NCBI RefSeq assembly: GCF_001598415.1
Contig: NZ_BCYX01000005.1
Span: 1-64,000 of the forward strand
DNA: 64,000 bases
Direction of reading: 5' to 3'
Source of the DNA: Sphingomonas mali NBRC 15500
GTDB lineage: Bacteria; Pseudomonadota; Alphaproteobacteria; Sphingomonadales; Sphingomonadaceae
Shown: one piece after another, positions 61,782 through 64,000 of the stretch
How the letters are laid out: each line of letters opens with the position of its first letter
Position numbering within the stretch: the stretch's first letter is position 1
Made by a program: the position numbers and the translations under genes
The notes under the pieces: generated by a model
Database searches by the model: none
Seen by the model: the letters and a program-made list of their open reading frames with translations, nothing else
What the model was told of the DNA's origin: nothing

Positions 61782-62675
61782 TCAACGCAAATTTTCGGCC
61801 AGAAAGTCGACAAAGACGCGGATCCGTGCCGGGGTGCCGACACCGCCCACGAACACGGCGTGGATCTGCTCGACATCGCCGGGATTGAACTCCTCCAGGA
61901 TCGGGACCAGCTGGCCGCTAGCGATCTCCTGCGCGACGCTGAACGCGCCTACCCGGGCGATGCCGATGCCGATCGCGGCGAGTTGGCCCAGCGTCTCGCC
62001 ATTATTCGCTTCGATATTGCCTTTGACGCACAACGAGAAATCATCCCCGTCGCGGCGGAACGGCCAAATCGGCTCGGCGCGCCGGAAGTTGAAGTTGAGG
62101 CAATTGTGCTTGTGCAGGTCTTCGGGCTCGCGCGGCGCGCCGTGTTTCGCGAGATAGTCGGGAGACGCCACGATGACCCGGCGCGTCTCGCCGAGCTTGC
62201 GCGCCGTGAGCGTGCTGTCGGGCAGCGGACCGAACCGTATCGCGACGTCCGCTTGGCCCGCGGCAACATCGACCAGCGTATCGGTAAGCGCGATGTCGAC
62301 CAGGATATGCGGGTAGGATGCGGCGAACTTGCCCAATAGCGGCACCACGCAAAGCCGCCCGTGAGCGAGCGCGGCGCTGACGCTTAGCCGGCCGCGCGGT
62401 GCGCCCTGGTCGGCGATCTGCTGCTCGGCATCGTCGAGATCGGCAAGGATGCGCCGCGCCGCCTGGAGATAGGACTGGCCTTCCGCGGTCAGCGCGAGCG
62501 TGCGGGTCGAGCGCAGGAGCAGGCGCACGCCGAGCCGCGCCTCGATCCGGTCGATCGCGCGCGCGACCGCCGAGGGACTAAGGTCGAGAATGCGGCCCGC
62601 CGCCGAAAAACTGCCATGGTCGACCACCGCCACGAACAGCGCCATTTCCCGCGCCCGATCGGTTCCGCTCGCCAT
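61782..62675 (-). CDS. LysR family transcriptional regulator
   Basis: A 297-residue LysR-type regulator starting at 62675 (MASGTDRAREMALFVAVVDHGSFSAAGRIL). The winged helix (ILDLSPSAVARAIDRIEARLGVRLLLRSTRTLALTAEG) is followed by an effector domain of the group common in proteobacteria for aldo/keto or oxidoreductase control (GRLSVSAALAHGRLCVVPLLGKF, VAIRFGPLPDSTL). It is divergent from the aldo/keto reductase gene, with about 100 bp between starts, so it most likely controls it. An earlier start at 62741 is possible but would overlap the divergent promoter. Confidence 0.9.
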   Translation of the reverse strand: MASGTDRAREMALFVAVVDHGSFSAAGRILDLSPSAVARAIDRIEARLGVRLLLRSTRTLALTAEGQSYLQAARRILADLDDAEQQIADQGAPRGRLSVSAALAHGRLCVVPLLGKFAASYPHILVDIALTDTLVDVAAGQADVAIRFGPLPDSTLTARKLGETRRVIVASPDYLAKHGAPREPEDLHKHNCLNFNFRRAEPIWPFRRDGDDFSLCVKGNIEANNGETLGQLAAIGIGIARVGAFSVAQEIASGQLVPILEEFNPGDVEQIHAVFVGGVGTPARIRVFVDFLAENLR

Positions 62676-62774
62676 CTTTGCGTCCACTGCAATAATCTTT
62701 CGCGTCAACCGAGGGTACACGGTCGACGGCTCGACGTCCATCTATGCGCCGAACGAACAAGGGATGAGCAGGTG

Positions 62775-63809
62775 ATGGAATATCGGCAATTGGGATCATC
62801 GGGGTTGCGCGTACCGGCGCTGAGCTTCGGCACCGGGACATTCGGCGGTCAGGGGCCGCTGTTCAGCGCTTGGGGAACGAGCGACGTCGCCGAGGCGCGT
62901 CGACTGGTGGACCTGTGCCTGGACGCCGGCGTCACGCTGTTCGATACGGCGGACGTCTATTCCAGCGGCGCCTCCGAGGAGATTCTGGGCGCGGCAATCC
63001 GCGACCGCCGCGATACTGTGCTGATCTCGGCCAAAACCGGCCTACCGATGGGAGATGGACCGCAGGATTGGGGTGCATCCCGGGCCCGGCTGATCCGTGC
63101 GGTCGAGGACGCGCTGCGTCGGCTGGGCACCGATTATATCGATCTGCTCCAGCTCCATGCCCTCGACGCCTCGACACCCGCCGAGGAAGTCATGGGCACG
63201 CTCGACCGGCTGATCGCCGCGGGCAAAGTCCGTTATGCCGGCGTTTCCAACTATCCCGGCTGGCAGATCATGAAGGCGCAAGCGATTGCAGATCGCCATG
63301 GTTGGCCTCGCCTCGTCGCGCATCAGGTCTATTATTCGTTGATCGGCCGCGCCTATGAATCCGAGCTCATGCCATTAGCCGCTGACCAGGGCCTTGGCGC
63401 GCTGGTCTGGAGCCCGCTCGGATGGGGGCGCCTGACGGGAAAGATCGGGCGCGATCGTCCGATCCCGGCGGGAAGCCGGTTGCACGAAACCGAACAGTTC
63501 GCGCCGCCCGTCGAAACCGAACAGCTTTACCGGGTCATCGATGCGCTCGAGGTGGTGGCGGCCGACACGGGCAAGACCGTGCCCCAGGTCGCGATCAATT
63601 GGCTGCTGCGGCGCCCCACCGTCTCGTCGGTGATCATCGGCGCGCGCAACGAGGATCAATTGCGCGATAATCTTGGCGCGTTGGGCTGGTCCCTCACGTC
63701 CGAACAGGTCGCGGCGCTCGACGCGGCAAGCGACGTGCTGCCGCCTTATCCGCATACGCCTTACCGGCAGCAGGAGGGTTTCGCCCGCCTCAATCCTGCG
63801 ATGGTTTGA
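62775..63809 (+). CDS. Aldo/keto reductase
   Basis: A 344-residue NADPH-dependent oxidoreductase, starting MEYRQLGSSGLRVPALSFGTGTFGGQ. The tetrad residues are seen as Asp and Tyr in FDTADVYSSG, Lys in ISAKTGL and His in LLQLHALD; the NADPH-binding part is SVIIGARNEDQLRDNL. It belongs to the large YajO/Tas-like group acting on aldehydes or sugar-derived carbonyls. It is followed by an MFS transporter gene after 12 bp, so the two may be co-transcribed, and the LysR gene lies divergent. Confidence 0.93.
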   Translation: MEYRQLGSSGLRVPALSFGTGTFGGQGPLFSAWGTSDVAEARRLVDLCLDAGVTLFDTADVYSSGASEEILGAAIRDRRDTVLISAKTGLPMGDGPQDWGASRARLIRAVEDALRRLGTDYIDLLQLHALDASTPAEEVMGTLDRLIAAGKVRYAGVSNYPGWQIMKAQAIADRHGWPRLVAHQVYYSLIGRAYESELMPLAADQGLGALVWSPLGWGRLTGKIGRDRPIPAGSRLHETEQFAPPVETEQLYRVIDALEVVAADTGKTVPQVAINWLLRRPTVSSVIIGARNEDQLRDNLGALGWSLTSEQVAALDAASDVLPPYPHTPYRQQEGFARLNPAMV

Positions 63810-63821
63810 GGGGAGGCGGTG

Positions 63822-64000
63822 ATGAAGTTCAATCTCGGCCTCCTGGCCTTGTCCGTCGGTGCCTTCGGCATCGGTGTGACCGAGTTCGCCCCGATGGGAC
63901 TCCTTCCGGTGATCGCGAAAGATCTCGGCGTCTCCATTCCGGCCGCCGGCCTGCTCATCAGCGGCTATGCGCTGGGCGTGATGATCGGCGCTCCACTGAT
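63822..64000 (+). CDS. MFS transporter (cut by the window edge)
   Basis: The first 59 residues of an MFS protein of the DHA1/AraJ-like class are visible (MKFNLGLLALSVGAFGIGVTEFAPMGLLPVIAKDLGVSIPAAGLLISGYALGVMIGAP). The TEFAPMGLLP motif after the first membrane segment is typical of sugar-efflux or drug-export MFS proteins. The ATG at 63822 follows a GGGGAGG ribosome-binding site. It probably forms an operon with the aldo/keto reductase. Confidence 0.85.
   Translation, partial: MKFNLGLLALSVGAFGIGVTEFAPMGLLPVIAKDLGVSIPAAGLLISGYALGVMIGAPL

Overview
The window looks like a chromosomal segment of a Sphingomonas-type alphaproteobacterium (Sphingomonadaceae). The reasons are the high GC content, three large TonB-dependent receptors (TBDRs) tied to polysaccharide or glycoside hydrolases, and the TBDR/SapC/cupin/tryptophan-halogenase operon typical of Caulobacter- and Sphingomonas-like bacteria. 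No database search was run; all names rest on motifs and on family knowledge.

Region 1 (1-9021): a secreted GH3 beta-glucosidase, then an apparent operon of a TBDR, a SapC-family protein, a JmjC/cupin-8 protein and a flavin-dependent tryptophan-halogenase-like enzyme. The last three overlap by 8 and 4 bp.

Region 2 (about 9.1-38.5 kb): a catabolic locus for what looks like an acylated, rhamnose- and glucose-containing plant glycoside. The left part has a cytosolic GH5 resembling steryl/ceramide beta-glucosidases, a GntR/FCD regulator, four Fe(II)/2-oxoglutarate PhyH-type dioxygenases, a secreted alpha/beta hydrolase, a GPH-type sugar transporter, a second GntR paralogue, a TIM-barrel isomerase-like protein and TBDR2. 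The right part is one tightly packed leftward operon of eight genes: TBDR3, GH78 alpha-L-rhamnosidase, type-B carboxylesterase, alpha/beta esterase, tannase/feruloyl-esterase-like enzyme, acyl-CoA synthetase, a small secreted protein and a PA14-containing GH3. A shared GATAAATT-type motif (best copy a 19-bp inverted repeat at 16874-16892) sits in the control regions and suggests one GntR regulon.

Region 3 (38.5-52.8 kb): a NarL-type response regulator and a membrane HisKA_3-type kinase (4-bp overlap), two secreted proteins of unknown function and a giant autotransporter of about 2979 residues. A conserved CCCC..AACG..GGGATTG element lies in front of the response regulator, the first secreted protein and the autotransporter, so the two-component system probably controls this surface module. 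A broken DNA-methylase C-terminus lies at 38.5 kb.

Region 4 (52.8-58.8 kb): gene-poor accessory DNA with a MORN-like protein, a divergent LysR and alpha/beta hydrolase pair, orphan small proteins, short repeats and a P4-type tyrosine integrase abutting the 3' end of tRNA-Thr(CGT). A degenerate direct repeat of that tRNA end at 9115-9132 raises the possibility that about 9.13-58.76 kb is one integrated island.

Region 5 (58.8-64 kb): an overlapping GT4 glycosyltransferase and GH13 alpha-glucosidase pair, a LysR regulator divergent from an aldo/keto reductase, and the start of an MFS transporter cut by the window edge.
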